Notes under the pieces: model-generated
Told to the model about the DNA's origin: nothing
The model's database searches: none
What the model saw: only the letters and a program-made list of their open reading frames with translations
Source of the DNA: Chrysoperla carnea
Taxonomy: Eukaryota > Arthropoda > Insecta > Neuroptera > Chrysopidae
DNA: 64,000 nt
Reading direction: 5' to 3'
NCBI RefSeq assembly: GCF_905475395.1
Contig: NC_058339.1
Span: forward strand, 57,669,172-57,733,171
Program-made: the position numbers and the translations under genes
Part shown: positions 32,069 through 42,209 of the stretch, one piece after another
Layout: each line of letters begins with the position of its first letter
Position numbering within the stretch: position 1 is the stretch's first letter

Positions 32069-35000
32069 ATGACGTACTCAATGTCTACTTTGTTGGAGAA
32101 AATAAAATCTATCGACACCATGACTGCTAATAAATTGAATATTGGAGATGGATTGAAAAATTGCAATATTGCTGTTCGACGGATATGTAAAAAATTGAAA
32201 GCTGCAAAATCTGTTGGTAAAAAGCAGAATTTGTTAGCAAACTTGGCTCTTGTAAAAAGTTATCGTTGCAATCTTAAGTGTATGTTAAAGCACGGAGCAG
32301 GTGTTCAAAGTCGAAAAGAGACGGCTGCAAAGAGAGTACGATGGGATGATTCCCTATCTGCATTTGAGAGTCGGCTTAGAACTGGTATTATTAGTAATCT
32401 GAAACATAAAGATCCTAAAGCATTTTTGAAGGATTGTGAAGCACTTTTTCGACGAAGAATAAGTAACGTTCTGAAAATTCATGAAGCTATAAAAGTTAAC
32501 GTTATTTTCTGTGGAGAATTTCAAATTGTATCTGCAAACAAAATGATAACTGAACACAAATACTTCACTACTTCAAATAATCCAATATATCAGAATACTG
32601 ATGTGAATGAATGGTTTGGGAAGAATGTTGTTGGTCCGATAACACGTGATTTGGAAGAATTCCAGGAACGCGATAGCGGTTGGGCTCTAGTAAACATTAT
32701 TAACCTTGGTGTTAATATAAATAAATATACACCATTACTTGGATCGTCATATATTGAACTACCTACCCAAATCAAACGACTAGAAGCTTGTATAAACGTA
32801 AAGAATGATGATAATGCATGCTTTGCGTGGGCTGTGACGTCAGCATTGTATCCAGTTGAGAAGCATCCCCAGCGTATTTCAAAATATCCACATTATTCAA
32901 AAGTGTTGAAGTTGAAAGGTGTACAGTTTCCAATGACACTAAAACAGATACCTAACTTTGAAAATCAAAATGAAATATCGATAAATGTTTATGTACTGAA
33001 GAAACACTTGAAAAATTTTAATGTTGTGCCATGCTACTTAACAAAAAATAAATTGATTAATCATGTGAATTTATTACTGATTCAAGATCAGTATGATGAA
33101 GATGTTGATGATAATGATAATAATTTATTACCCATTCGTTATCATTACGTTTGGGTTAAAAATCTATCACGTTTGGTTTCCTCCCAGCTGAATAAAGATG
33201 GTCATAAAAAGTTTTTCTGTGAGCGATGCTTACACTATTTCTACTCAGAAGAAAAATTGAACAGCCATTATGAAAACTGTAAGAAAATGAATGATTGTGC
33301 GATAAGAATGCCTAAGGAAGGAGAAAATATTTTAAAATTCAAAAATTTTAAAAATAAAGAGAAAACCCCTTTTATCATTTACGGGGATATCGAATCTGTA
33401 TTGGAACCTCTGGATGATAAAATTCGGTATCAAAAACATATACCTGCTGTTGTTGGGTATTATTTTAAATGTGCTTATGATGATTCATTATCATATTATC
33501 GTTCATATCGTGGAGTGGATTGTATGGATTGGTTTATAAGGGAGTTAAAACAAATATCTGAAGAAGTGGAAACAATTTTATTGTGCTCGTATGAGATGGA
33601 TCCATTAACTACTATTGAAGAGGAAGATTTTCAGAAATCTACACATTGTCATATATGTAATAAACCATTTGTGGATGAGGAAAAGAAAGTTAGAGACCAT
33701 TTTCATCTTGCGTCGAAAACTGGTGGATATAAAGATGGTACCAATTACAGAGGCCCTGCCCACGAATCATGTAATATTAATTATCAAGATAGCCATGTTG
33801 TTCCTGTAGTGTTCCATAATATGTCAAATTATGATGGGATGCTGATAGTTGAAGATGTTGCGACAAAGATTGGAGGGCGCGTTGAACTTTTACCTGTTAC
33901 CAAAGAAAAATATATTTCTTTCACCAAAAACATTGAAGATTCATCTATAAAATTTCGATTCATAGATTCATTCAGATTTTTAGCTTCTTCCCTTGATAAG
34001 CTAGCTTCATACTTGTCGGAATTTCCTAACATGAAGAAGCGTTTTTCTAACGTTTCAGAAAATCAGTTTCAATTGTTGAAAAAGAAAGGTGTAATGCCAT
34101 ATGATTTTATTGATTCTTTTGATAAATTTAATTACACTCAACTACCGAACATAGAAGCATTCTATAATCGATTGGAGGAGAAACAGTGTTCTAGACAAAT
34201 GTATCATCATGCGCAAAACGTTTGGTCAGCATTTAATTGTTCAAATTTAGGTGATTATGTAGATCTCTATATGGAAACGGATATAATGCTACTTACGGAT
34301 ATTTTCGAAACGTTTAGAGCAACCTGTCTGTCTACGTACAACATTGACCCGGGAAATTACTATACACTTCCGGGATTTACGTTTGACTGTATGTTGAAGT
34401 ATACAAATATTGAGCTCGAATTGTTGACTGATATAGATATGATGATGTTTGTCGAACGAGGAATTCGCGGTGGTTTGAGTCAATGTATGAAACGACGTTC
34501 CACAGCGAATAATAAATACATTCCAGGATTTGATCCATCCAAGCCTGAAGTGTATTTACTTTATACAGACATTAACAATCAATATGGATGGGCGATGAGT
34601 CAGTGTCTTCCTTACAGTGGTTTTGAGTGGTGTGATACAGATATTGATGTTTCGATGATTTTAGATGACGCTGATAATGGATATTTCTTAGAAGTGGATC
34701 TCAAATATCCTGAAGAACTTCATGATAAACATAAGGATTTACCTTTTTGCCCTGAACATAGAACAGCACCTAATTCTAAACAGAGTAAATTGATGGGTAC
34801 TCTTCATGATAAAGAGCGATATGTAATTCATTATAGAACATTGAAGCAGGCATTAAACAATGGGCTAAAATTAGAAAAAATTCATAAAGTTTTAAAATTT
34901 AAACAGTCGCCTTGGCTTCAATCATATATTGATTTAAATACCAAACTACGAAAGAATGCTAATAATGATTTTGAGAAAAATTTGTATAAATTAATGAACA

Positions 35001-35917
35001 ATGCCGTCTTTGGAAAAACAATGGAAAATATTAGGAAACATTCTAATGTAAAGCTTGTTACAAAATGGGAGGGTCGATATGGGGCAGAAGCTTATATATC
35101 TAAACCCCAATTTCATTCTTGTACAATTTTCAATTCAAACTTGGTGGCTATTGAGTTGAAAAAGATGGAGATATTCTTCAATAAGCCTTTGTATATTGGT
35201 ATGGCAATCTTAGATTTAGCTAAAACTACAATTTATGATTTTCATTATGGCTATATGATTCCACAGCTGGGTGATGATTCTACCGCTATCTATACAGATA
35301 CTGACTCGGTTATTTACGAAATTAAAAACCATGATCCCTATGAAATGATAAAAAGAGATTGTCACAAGTATTTTGATACCAGTGATTACCATCCTTCTAA
35401 TGTTTATAATATACCTTGCGTTAATAAGAAAGTGCTTGGTATGATGAAGGATGAAAACAATGGAACTCCTATGACTCATTTTGTAGGATTACGATCAAAA
35501 TTATATACATTAAAAATAGCAACCCCTCTAGAAAAACAATCAAAATCACTTGATGATGCTATATTTAATCATGGGAATATTAAACAAGAACCAAATAATC
35601 TTGGGTTAACAAAAAAAGCTAAGGGAGTTAAAAGGTCAGTTCTTAGTACGAAAATAACATTTGAAGATTATGTTGAATGTTTGGAGGAATTTAAAGAGAT
35701 ATCAGTTGATCAAAACCTCATAAAATCTGATAAACTTAAGCTTTACACCCAAACTCAGACAAAAATTGCTCTAAGCCCTTATGATGATAAGCGATATATT
35801 ATACCTGGTTCCTATGATACACTACCCTGGGGTCACTATTCTTTGAATACTACAACCTATAAACGAAAAGCTGAATATATAGATGAACCTTGCATCAAAA
35901 AGAAAAAAAATGTATAG
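32069..35917 (+). CDS. Protein-primed family B DNA polymerase (Polinton-type pPolB), right copy
   Basis: A 1,282-aa protein with an uninterrupted frame ending in TAG. Domain order: N-terminal region typical of arthropod Polinton PolBs, with a conserved Cys in a DNxCFAW setting (C251) and a His before VNLLL (H332); zinc finger 384-404; DnaQ-like 3'-5' exonuclease (ExoI YGDIES near 438-443, ExoII FHNMSNYD near 582-589, ExoIII YMETD near 734-738), interrupted by an endonuclease VII-like Cys/His module at 527-571; palm and fingers with motif A DINNQYG at 834, motif B KLMNNAVFGKT at 974, and motif C YTDTDS at 1075; KxY at 1144-1146; and a C-terminal TLPWGHY block followed by a lysine-rich, possibly nuclear-localising tail. 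The ATG has A at -3. No stop or frameshift interrupts either copy, so function was retained recently. Protein priming is inferred from family membership; no terminal protein gene is recognised here. Confidence 0.92.
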   Translation: MTYSMSTLLEKIKSIDTMTANKLNIGDGLKNCNIAVRRICKKLKAAKSVGKKQNLLANLALVKSYRCNLKCMLKHGAGVQSRKETAAKRVRWDDSLSAFESRLRTGIISNLKHKDPKAFLKDCEALFRRRISNVLKIHEAIKVNVIFCGEFQIVSANKMITEHKYFTTSNNPIYQNTDVNEWFGKNVVGPITRDLEEFQERDSGWALVNIINLGVNINKYTPLLGSSYIELPTQIKRLEACINVKNDDNACFAWAVTSALYPVEKHPQRISKYPHYSKVLKLKGVQFPMTLKQIPNFENQNEISINVYVLKKHLKNFNVVPCYLTKNKLINHVNLLLIQDQYDEDVDDNDNNLLPIRYHYVWVKNLSRLVSSQLNKDGHKKFFCERCLHYFYSEEKLNSHYENCKKMNDCAIRMPKEGENILKFKNFKNKEKTPFIIYGDIESVLEPLDDKIRYQKHIPAVVGYYFKCAYDDSLSYYRSYRGVDCMDWFIRELKQISEEVETILLCSYEMDPLTTIEEEDFQKSTHCHICNKPFVDEEKKVRDHFHLASKTGGYKDGTNYRGPAHESCNINYQDSHVVPVVFHNMSNYDGMLIVEDVATKIGGRVELLPVTKEKYISFTKNIEDSSIKFRFIDSFRFLASSLDKLASYLSEFPNMKKRFSNVSENQFQLLKKKGVMPYDFIDSFDKFNYTQLPNIEAFYNRLEEKQCSRQMYHHAQNVWSAFNCSNLGDYVDLYMETDIMLLTDIFETFRATCLSTYNIDPGNYYTLPGFTFDCMLKYTNIELELLTDIDMMMFVERGIRGGLSQCMKRRSTANNKYIPGFDPSKPEVYLLYTDINNQYGWAMSQCLPYSGFEWCDTDIDVSMILDDADNGYFLEVDLKYPEELHDKHKDLPFCPEHRTAPNSKQSKLMGTLHDKERYVIHYRTLKQALNNGLKLEKIHKVLKFKQSPWLQSYIDLNTKLRKNANNDFEKNLYKLMNNAVFGKTMENIRKHSNVKLVTKWEGRYGAEAYISKPQFHSCTIFNSNLVAIELKKMEIFFNKPLYIGMAILDLAKTTIYDFHYGYMIPQLGDDSTAIYTDTDSVIYEIKNHDPYEMIKRDCHKYFDTSDYHPSNVYNIPCVNKKVLGMMKDENNGTPMTHFVGLRSKLYTLKIATPLEKQSKSLDDAIFNHGNIKQEPNNLGLTKKAKGVKRSVLSTKITFEDYVECLEEFKEISVDQNLIKSDKLKLYTQTQTKIALSPYDDKRYIIPGSYDTLPWGHYSLNTTTYKRKAEYIDEPCIKKKKNV

Positions 35918-36310
35918 TTAATTCGTAAGCATGACAATATCACTTATTCATTGAAGAGATCGATGCTAATATCATTTATAGTGAAATTCTTGAATTCATA
36001 AGTTATCTCAATAATCTCAATATTGTTAAAAAATCAGTGTAAACTTTAATTAATTAATTAATTATTACCTATTTAATATTATGTTAAAATGTTTTTTTTG
36101 TTGATTTTTAAAATGTCATCTCATTGAGGTGTGATTGTGTGTGTGTGTAACGTAAAATTAATTTTTATAACCTCTAAAACAAATTGAATATATGCTCATT
36201 TATAAAAAAAAAATCGTATGTTTTAAAATTTGTCATAGGACTTGCAGAAACTTATATATTAAATTATTTACATATAATTAAACAAATTAATTAGAGTTTT
36301 CTTTTAGCAA

Positions 36311-36540
36311 TAGAATTGTTATCTTATAAATTAATTATCTATTTATAATTTAGTATTAATATTATTGTATTGTATATCAATTGTTTACCAATAAAATAAA
36401 AATCTACCAATAAATTAAAAAATGCATAATTAACCATTGAATTATTATTACCTTGTAAATTAGCTATCTATTTATAATTTAGTATATATTAATATTATTA
36501 TACTGTATATCAATATTGTTTACTAATAAAATAAAAATCT
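36311..36540. repeat. Diverged direct duplication in the 3' region of right PolB, with poly(A) signals
   Basis: About 95 bp at 36311-36405 recur at 36437-36540 (tatctatttataatttag ... aataaaataaaaatct). Each copy contains AATAAA, at 36390-36395 and 36525-36530, the likely polyadenylation signals for PolB, giving a 3'UTR of roughly 500-640 bases. The mirror is 23413-23642. Confidence 0.55.
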
Positions 36541-36662
36541 AAATAATGTAATTGAGTTTCTTTTTACAAAACACTTTAAATAATATTTGACCTTCATGAA
36601 TATAATATTTTAAATTATTTTTGTAAAAACGTTTTTAAGTTATTAACTTTTTTTGTCTATGT

Positions 36663-36735
36663 TGTAACAAGGTCTTGTGGTTGAGTGGTTAGCATAGTAG
36701 ACTTCAGCTCATGAGGGCCCGCGTTCAAATCTTAT
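36663..36735 (+). ncRNA. tRNA-like block with pol III A and B boxes (right)
   Basis: TGGTTGAGTGG at 36678-36688 fits the pol III A box, and gcgttcaaatct at 36721-36732 is a B box with about two mismatches; their spacing is tRNA-like. The anticodon and T stems pair poorly, so this is a degenerate tRNA or the head of a tRNA-derived SINE, not a working tRNA gene. It sits about 350 bases from the tip. Confidence 0.45.
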
Positions 36736-37079
36736 AGTAGTAAGTAAAATTTTTTTAAGCAATCCATATAATATTATTAATATTCGCTGTTAATACATGA
36801 AGAAGTTATGTTGACAATTATACCAACGTACGCTACGTATGCTAAATTACAAATAATGGTAAGTAAAGAGTATGATGTAAGTGTGTTAACAAGTGTGGTT
36901 CAGATGGGTTGTAATTGAATACAATATACATACATAAATAATAAGTATGCGTTAAGGTTAGGCAACCAGCATTACATAAAAAGGAACAAAAAAGTGCAAA
37001 ATGGACCTTAGAATTTCCCATAAGAAATAACATGTAAAAATGAGCAAAAGTGGGCCCGGACTGGTATAGCTTATCTACT
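36736..37079. other. Outer terminal segment of right arm
   Basis: No gene is seen. It ends with a more GC-rich tip containing the GGGCCC palindrome about 30 bases from the end. The mirror is 22874-23217. A short open frame here has no recognisable features. Confidence 0.6.
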
Positions 37080-37085
37080 GAGGAC
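37080..37085. other. Target site duplication, right copy
   Basis: The bases gaggac directly follow the right tip of the element and match the six bases before the left tip. Beyond them the left and right host flanks differ, so this is a true insertion footprint and not a continuation of the palindrome. Confidence 0.85.
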
Positions 37086-37515
37086 GTCTAAGTTTAAAAA
37101 GTTTCCGGATGAGAATTTTTTCTTGTTTCATACTCTTTTCGGGGTGATTTGGGGTGTGGAGAGTTTTGCTTTTTATAACTTTATTTTATTGTTAATTATA
37201 CAAGCTAATATCCTACTTTCAATCTTTGGTGTCTTTTTAGTTTAGTCTCTCGATTTAATTTGAGCTGTGAAAGGTATGATTGTGAAATGGTATAGCTCTT
37301 GTCCATTAGATCATACAACCGTACACACTACACATCTCTGGTTTATGGTCCTATATTATTATATTATGTTGCTATACACCCAACCTAAACCCAATATCGT
37401 GATACAATCAATATTTATATTCACAATGTGAGCATATATTATCTAAACAGTTATGTGATCCAGAATATATCTCTTTTATTGTGCATGTATGTACCTATAT
37501 AGATACTAGACCTAG
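37086..37515. other. Host sequence right of the palindromic element
   Basis: Contains the inverted partner (37104-37140) of the left-flank motif at 22798-22835. No gene is recognised. Confidence 0.4.
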
Positions 37516-37831
37516 TGCCCGTCAGCATATGGTAGAAAATTCATGTAAGTGAGGTGTTCTCTTTCACACGTCTCGTATCGTTTTTATTCGGCGGATCTGG
37601 TTCAGCTTGAAAATTGCAAAAAATTAAAATTGTCAAATTTGTCAGATAACCTTACTTCTCTTTGGTTCAGTGTCCCGTAAAACGATTTTTGCATTTGCTA
37701 AGCAATTATCATACGATTAGAATAGCAACATTGCCTGCGCCATTAAAAGATTTTCGATCCACGTAATTGAGAATGCCACACATACAAGGCTAAGTTACAT
37801 ACAAATTTGTAAAGGTGTATGCTGATGGGCA
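37516..37831. mobile_element. Possible MITE (316 bp)
   Basis: Near-identical 14-bp inverted ends tgcccgtcagcata (37516-37529) and tatgctgatgggca (37818-37831). A target duplication is not convincing, so the class is not assigned. Confidence 0.45.
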
Positions 37832-38019
37832 CCCAGATTATAAATTCACAAAACACATTATGCGTCTTAAATTATGAATATTTTTCAAAATCATCAACAA
37901 ATATTTTAAATAAAACTATTAAAAATCAAGGGTTTTGCTCATTTCGAGGAGTGCATATCATAAACGTGTTTAGAATGTTCTGTTGCAATGCTGAAGTCTT
38001 TGTGTCTATTTTTAGCCCC

Positions 38020-38240
38020 TGAAATAAAAAAGGGGTGTTATAAGTTTGACCGTTATGTGTGTGCGTCTGCCTGTCTGTCTGTCTATCCTAGCCCCTTAAC
38101 GAATGAACCAATTTTTATTATTATTTTTGTATTGTTTGAAAGATAATTTAATGGAGAGTGTTCTTAGATATGTTTCAAGTGCGAGTTTAGGGTTTCCGTA
38201 TCAGAAAAACTTGTCGTTAGTTTTTTAAATTTTGTAAATT
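38020..38240 (+). repeat. R4 interspersed repeat, copy 2
   Basis: Begins aaaaaaggggtgttataagt, then the tgcctgtctgtctgtc tract and ccccttaacgaatgaaccaa, matching copies at 15640 and 39330. Confidence 0.6.
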
Positions 38241-39329
38241 TTTCCTTGTTTGTGGTTTGTTTATTTGTCATGTTTCGTTAACACTATCAATCTTCTCAAT
38301 CCAATTTCGGGTTACAATCATGTCAAAAAGACCTTCCCGAAACTATTCCTATTTCGGAGGTGTATAGTTTTTACCTGGAAAAATGGTAGGAAATACAATA
38401 TCTCTAGGTTTGAATAAAAGATCCAAGCAACCCTCATGCGCGGGTTTTTTCCGCGTGTCTCCCAGATTATTAGTTAATTATTATTTTGCAATCCTTGGCA
38501 GATAATTTCGAAACTAGGGTGTCTAGAATCCACTCTCTTATAATAAGTAAGAAATCAAACTCTTAATAAATCTACTTTTAAAAACAAACAAAACTTTTTA
38601 ATAGTTATAAAACTGTACTTTTTTGTGTTGTTTTTATTATTTAATAGAGAAGATGAATTTTATTGTACCATATAGTAGTTTTAACTATGTAATATAATAT
38701 AATATAATATTATGAAGAAGTAGTGGAGGTCGTTTGATCTGTTATCTGCTTAAAAACAATCAGGGCATATAAACTTCTTATAAGGTGTTTCAGTATAACG
38801 TTCCGGAAACTTAAAATAAAAATAACATTTCACCTGAAAGGGTGACGATTATTATCAAACTTTTGAAACACTTATGCCACGATCTTTTATATCGACTGAT
38901 GTTTAAAATAATTTAAAAGTCTTTTTTGTTTATCACTCAAAACATTATGTTTGTATTATATTCTAAACGACCACTAATTCGATGTTTCCGAAAGACTCAA
39001 ACTATCAAATCCAGTCCACGATATTGTATTCTCAAGAAAATCACCATTTACATTTTTAAAAGGCCACAAAAGTCTTTGAATTTTATTAGTCACTCATCTT
39101 TTGCCTTTTCTAGTGTTTTCAAAGAAGAAGAAATTCAATTTTTGTCATAGAATAATTCATCGGTTACAGTGTGCAGCGGTAAGCGTAAAAGTAACTATGA
39201 CTTACTTATTTCCAAAGTATTGTTATCCTATTAAGAATATTGGATTAAAACAGGATACAATTTGCTTAAATTTAGAAATACTAATATTTTCTTCGAGACT
39301 TAATTTTCTTAAATGCTTGTTACATCACC
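38241..39329. other. AT-rich sequence, nothing recognised
   Basis: No supported feature. A short tandem of taata units lies near 38695-38711. Confidence 0.5.
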
Positions 39330-39470
39330 AACCCTCCGGCTAAAAAGAATGTTGTTTTGAGTTAAACATCTGTGTCTGTATCTATGGCATTGTAGCTCAT
39401 TAAGGGGTGAACCGATATTAATTTTTAATTGTTTGAAATTATGCTTCAAGTAGAAGTTCGAGTTCCCTAT
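39330..39470 (+). repeat. R4 interspersed repeat, copy 3 (fragment)
   Basis: ggctaaaaagaatgttgttt, catctgtgtctgtatctatg and taaggggtgaaccgat match the other R4 copies. Confidence 0.55.
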
Positions 39471-39581
39471 TCGATAACAACTAGAAAAGGGATGATGATA
39501 TTCAAACGGCTGAGCAGTTTCTTGAAACATAGCTTAGAACGCTTTCGATCCAATTGTCTTACAAACAAAACAAAAATCAAT

Positions 39582-39640
39582 ATTGATTCAGGAGCAAGGA
39601 GCCGCAATTGATTCAGGAGGTTTAGGAGCAAGGAGCCGCA
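39582..39640. repeat. Short direct duplication
   Basis: attgattcaggagcaaggag plus ccgca is followed directly by a second copy with a 9-base insertion (gaggtttag). Confidence 0.8.
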
Positions 39641-41439
39641 AACAAATCAAACCTGATTTTGAGATGGGAGTTTCTTAAAATTTTTAACTTATGTGTCAAA
39701 TTTACAAAATTGTCCATTTCTCTGCTCCATACTGTATTTTTATTTTTCATTGTTGTTTAACCAGCTTTTTTTGCTTTTGTCCTTGAGCTTATTTAATGCA
39801 GATTAGGACTTCGCGCCGTGACATTATAGTGACGAAGTTGCGTATAGTTTTCACATTTTATACCTACTTTATGACTAGAAGACTGGCTTGCGACTTTAGT
39901 CTGAGAATGACAAAAATTTGATTGTCTGTAACATGCGGTCATTTTATAAATAGTAAAGTATATATCATTATTAGATGATATGAAATGAAATGCTGGATAT
40001 ATTTTTGTTAAAATGGAATGAGAAAGAATTTGCCTATGTTCTGTTTCTTCTAAAATTTGCAATAATAAAGTTTTGCCAATTGTATAGTTAAAATAAGTAA
40101 GTATACTTACTATATACTACTATTAAATCTATTTATTCAGTCATTTATCATTTATGCTCATCTAGGAAGTTTCTAGTATATACTATATTCTATATTATAT
40201 AAAAACAAGCCGTGTTGCGTACTATTTTTATCAGATCAATATCTTTCTGATAGATTATGATTAGAATTAACATTTAAATGGCTCTGAAAAATTTTCCTAA
40301 AGAAATTCAAGAATATGTTTTTTTAGCTGTGCAATAAATCAAACATAGAAAACCACTCAAAAGATACGATATTACTTTTTTTGTGAGTTTTCTGAAACCT
40401 GTATTACTTTGGAGGGATGAGCAACCAAAGGATAGTTTTCAAATATTTTTACTTAATCACAAAAAACATGATTAGTCTATGAATTGGTTAAACTATTTAG
40501 TGAACTTACATGCTTCTAGAAACAATCATGACACGAGAAATTTCGGTTTTTATTTTACATATCTTGTTTTTCTCACGCTCTTTGGGCTGACTGACAAAAA
40601 GTCAAACTTTCAAATTTTAATCCCTTATTAGATTGTTGTCGCATTGCAATATTTTTTCATTATCACCTGAATTTCGAGATTAATATTATAAACTTTCTGT
40701 AGTAAGTTATATATACTTCGTTCATTTATTTACCAATCAAATTATTGCCAACAAGAATAGATATGCAAAATAAATAAAAAAATACAAATTCGGTCTTATT
40801 TTTTTTACGGAATAGTAAATATTATTTACTTTACCACACAGTGCCAAACGGAATTCAGTTTAGTTGAGAAAGCTGAAGAAGACTAATTTCACCCGATTTC
40901 ATTCCAAACTACTAAACTGTAATGCTATTGATAAAAATTTTCTCCAAAATTCGGGTATATTCCCGTTTAAAATGTCATTAACTTACCAAATTTTATTGTA
41001 TAGCCCACATTGATTTTCATAAAAAGTTTGTCTTTGGAGGATTCCTTTTCAACAACCTTATATTTTTAATGATCTGCTGACTTTATGTTTGACTTGAGGA
41101 TACCTTGAGCACTGGGGATGAATAGAAGCCACTTTGCCGTTTTTTGAAAATCAGCCCCTAAAAGAATGAATCCAGCTGAAACGTTTTTATTAAAAAATTG
41201 CATTTCTGATAGTACAGGAGATGGTATAAGATCGACTTTCATCCATTTGATAACCAGATGCGATATATTTTGTATGAAATTTTGTTGATTTATAAACACA
41301 CCTGTGATAGCTTGTCTATAGAAAAGTGTTCATGGCTATTTTAATTATATTTATTTTAATCAATTTTTTTTCATAACGGCAATACCAATTGCCTATTTAT
41401 TAATTTTTTAAATAAACTTCGTATGGGTTATTTCACTAA
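39641..41439. other. AT-rich sequence, nothing recognised
   Basis: Several short frames show no domain or splice context. Confidence 0.5.
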
Positions 41440-42209
41440 AAAACAATTTATTATTTATTAACTTATGGTCATGGCTTATTAATGATATTTGACATCTAAG
41501 AAACACATTACACCAGGTTTTAGCGAAAAATAAGGGGGTTATTCCATTTTCCTTAATTAGCCGATTTTTCTAACATCTTTTGTTGTACTAATTGTAGTAC
41601 TAATTCATTATGGACAACAATACAACACGTAAGTCCAAATAACTTATCCATGAGTACAAATAACCTATCCTTAGCAGTTAGCTACGCTTTCAAACATTTA
41701 CCGCTAATTTCATAAATATATTACCTCATGGATTTAATAGTACAGTAAAAGATGTTTCAAAAACCAGGTAATAAATGAAAATGAAAGAAACCGCTCGCAT
41801 TTTGCTGAACCTTCAAGGAATGTGTTTCTTAGGTATCAAATATCATTAGTAATTCACGAGCTGGTGGTGAAAATGTTTCTATTCGTTAATAAATAATAAA
41901 TTCTTAATTCAATAAAACGATCAATGTTAAAGTTCACTTAAGATATTAGTAAGTAGGCAACTTGTTTGACGTAAATGTTAAGTGTTTGTCTCATAATCAA
42001 AAACTCAGATACATGTATAACGTATACGTAATTCAAGTTGCCTATTTTGTAAGTCAACTTTAACATTGAATTAACAATTTATTGGTCATTAACAAATATA
42101 AACATTTGCATCACTAACTCATGCCTTACTAATGATATTTTACACCTAAGAAACACATTCCATGAGGTTTTAGCATAATGCGAGCGGTTTCTTTCATTTT
42201 CTTTCATTT
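41440..42209. repeat. Fold-back repeat FB7 with a third partial copy
   Basis: Arms 41776-41964 and 42034-42209 are reverse complements sharing gaaagaaaccgctcgcatt and ggaatgtgtttcttaggt. A third, diverged copy at 41440-41540 lies in the orientation of the right arm. Confidence 0.7.

Larger units (their letters stand above)
22874..37079. mobile_element. Giant palindromic Polinton/Maverick-derived element (two PolB genes, truncated integrase)
   Basis: Seen: the outer ends are perfect inverted repeats. Base x pairs with base 59953-x from the tips inward to the central repeats. The tips read 5'-AGTAGATAAGCTATACCAGT and its complement, with a 6-bp direct repeat gaggac immediately outside each tip. 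The element holds two identical outward-pointing family B DNA polymerase genes and two copies of an integrase chromodomain fragment. Known: Polintons have 6-bp target duplications, long terminal inverted repeats starting 5'-AG, a protein-primed PolB and a retroviral-type integrase. Missing are ATPase, protease, capsid genes and the integrase catalytic core, so it cannot be autonomous as it stands. Inference: a snap-back deletion derivative of a Polinton in which one end was duplicated in inverted orientation, then integrated in one piece. The class is well supported; the origin model is a hypothesis. Confidence 0.85.
29972..37079. repeat. Right arm of the giant inverted repeat (7,108 bp)
   Basis: It is the reverse complement of the left arm and 42 bp longer because of one additional central repeat unit. 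From centre to tip it runs: 42-bp repeats, 16-bp repeats, integrase remnant, iterons, promoter, leader exon, intron, PolB, 3' region, tRNA-like block, terminus. All named sites in this arm have a mirror in the left arm. Confidence 0.9.

Noticed and set aside
22874..37079. Assembly or hairpin-adapter artefact producing the palindrome
   Set aside because: Non-mirrored host flanks, a 6-bp direct repeat at both tips, a 32-base unique loop and several arm differences favour a real insertion. Read-level evidence is still needed.
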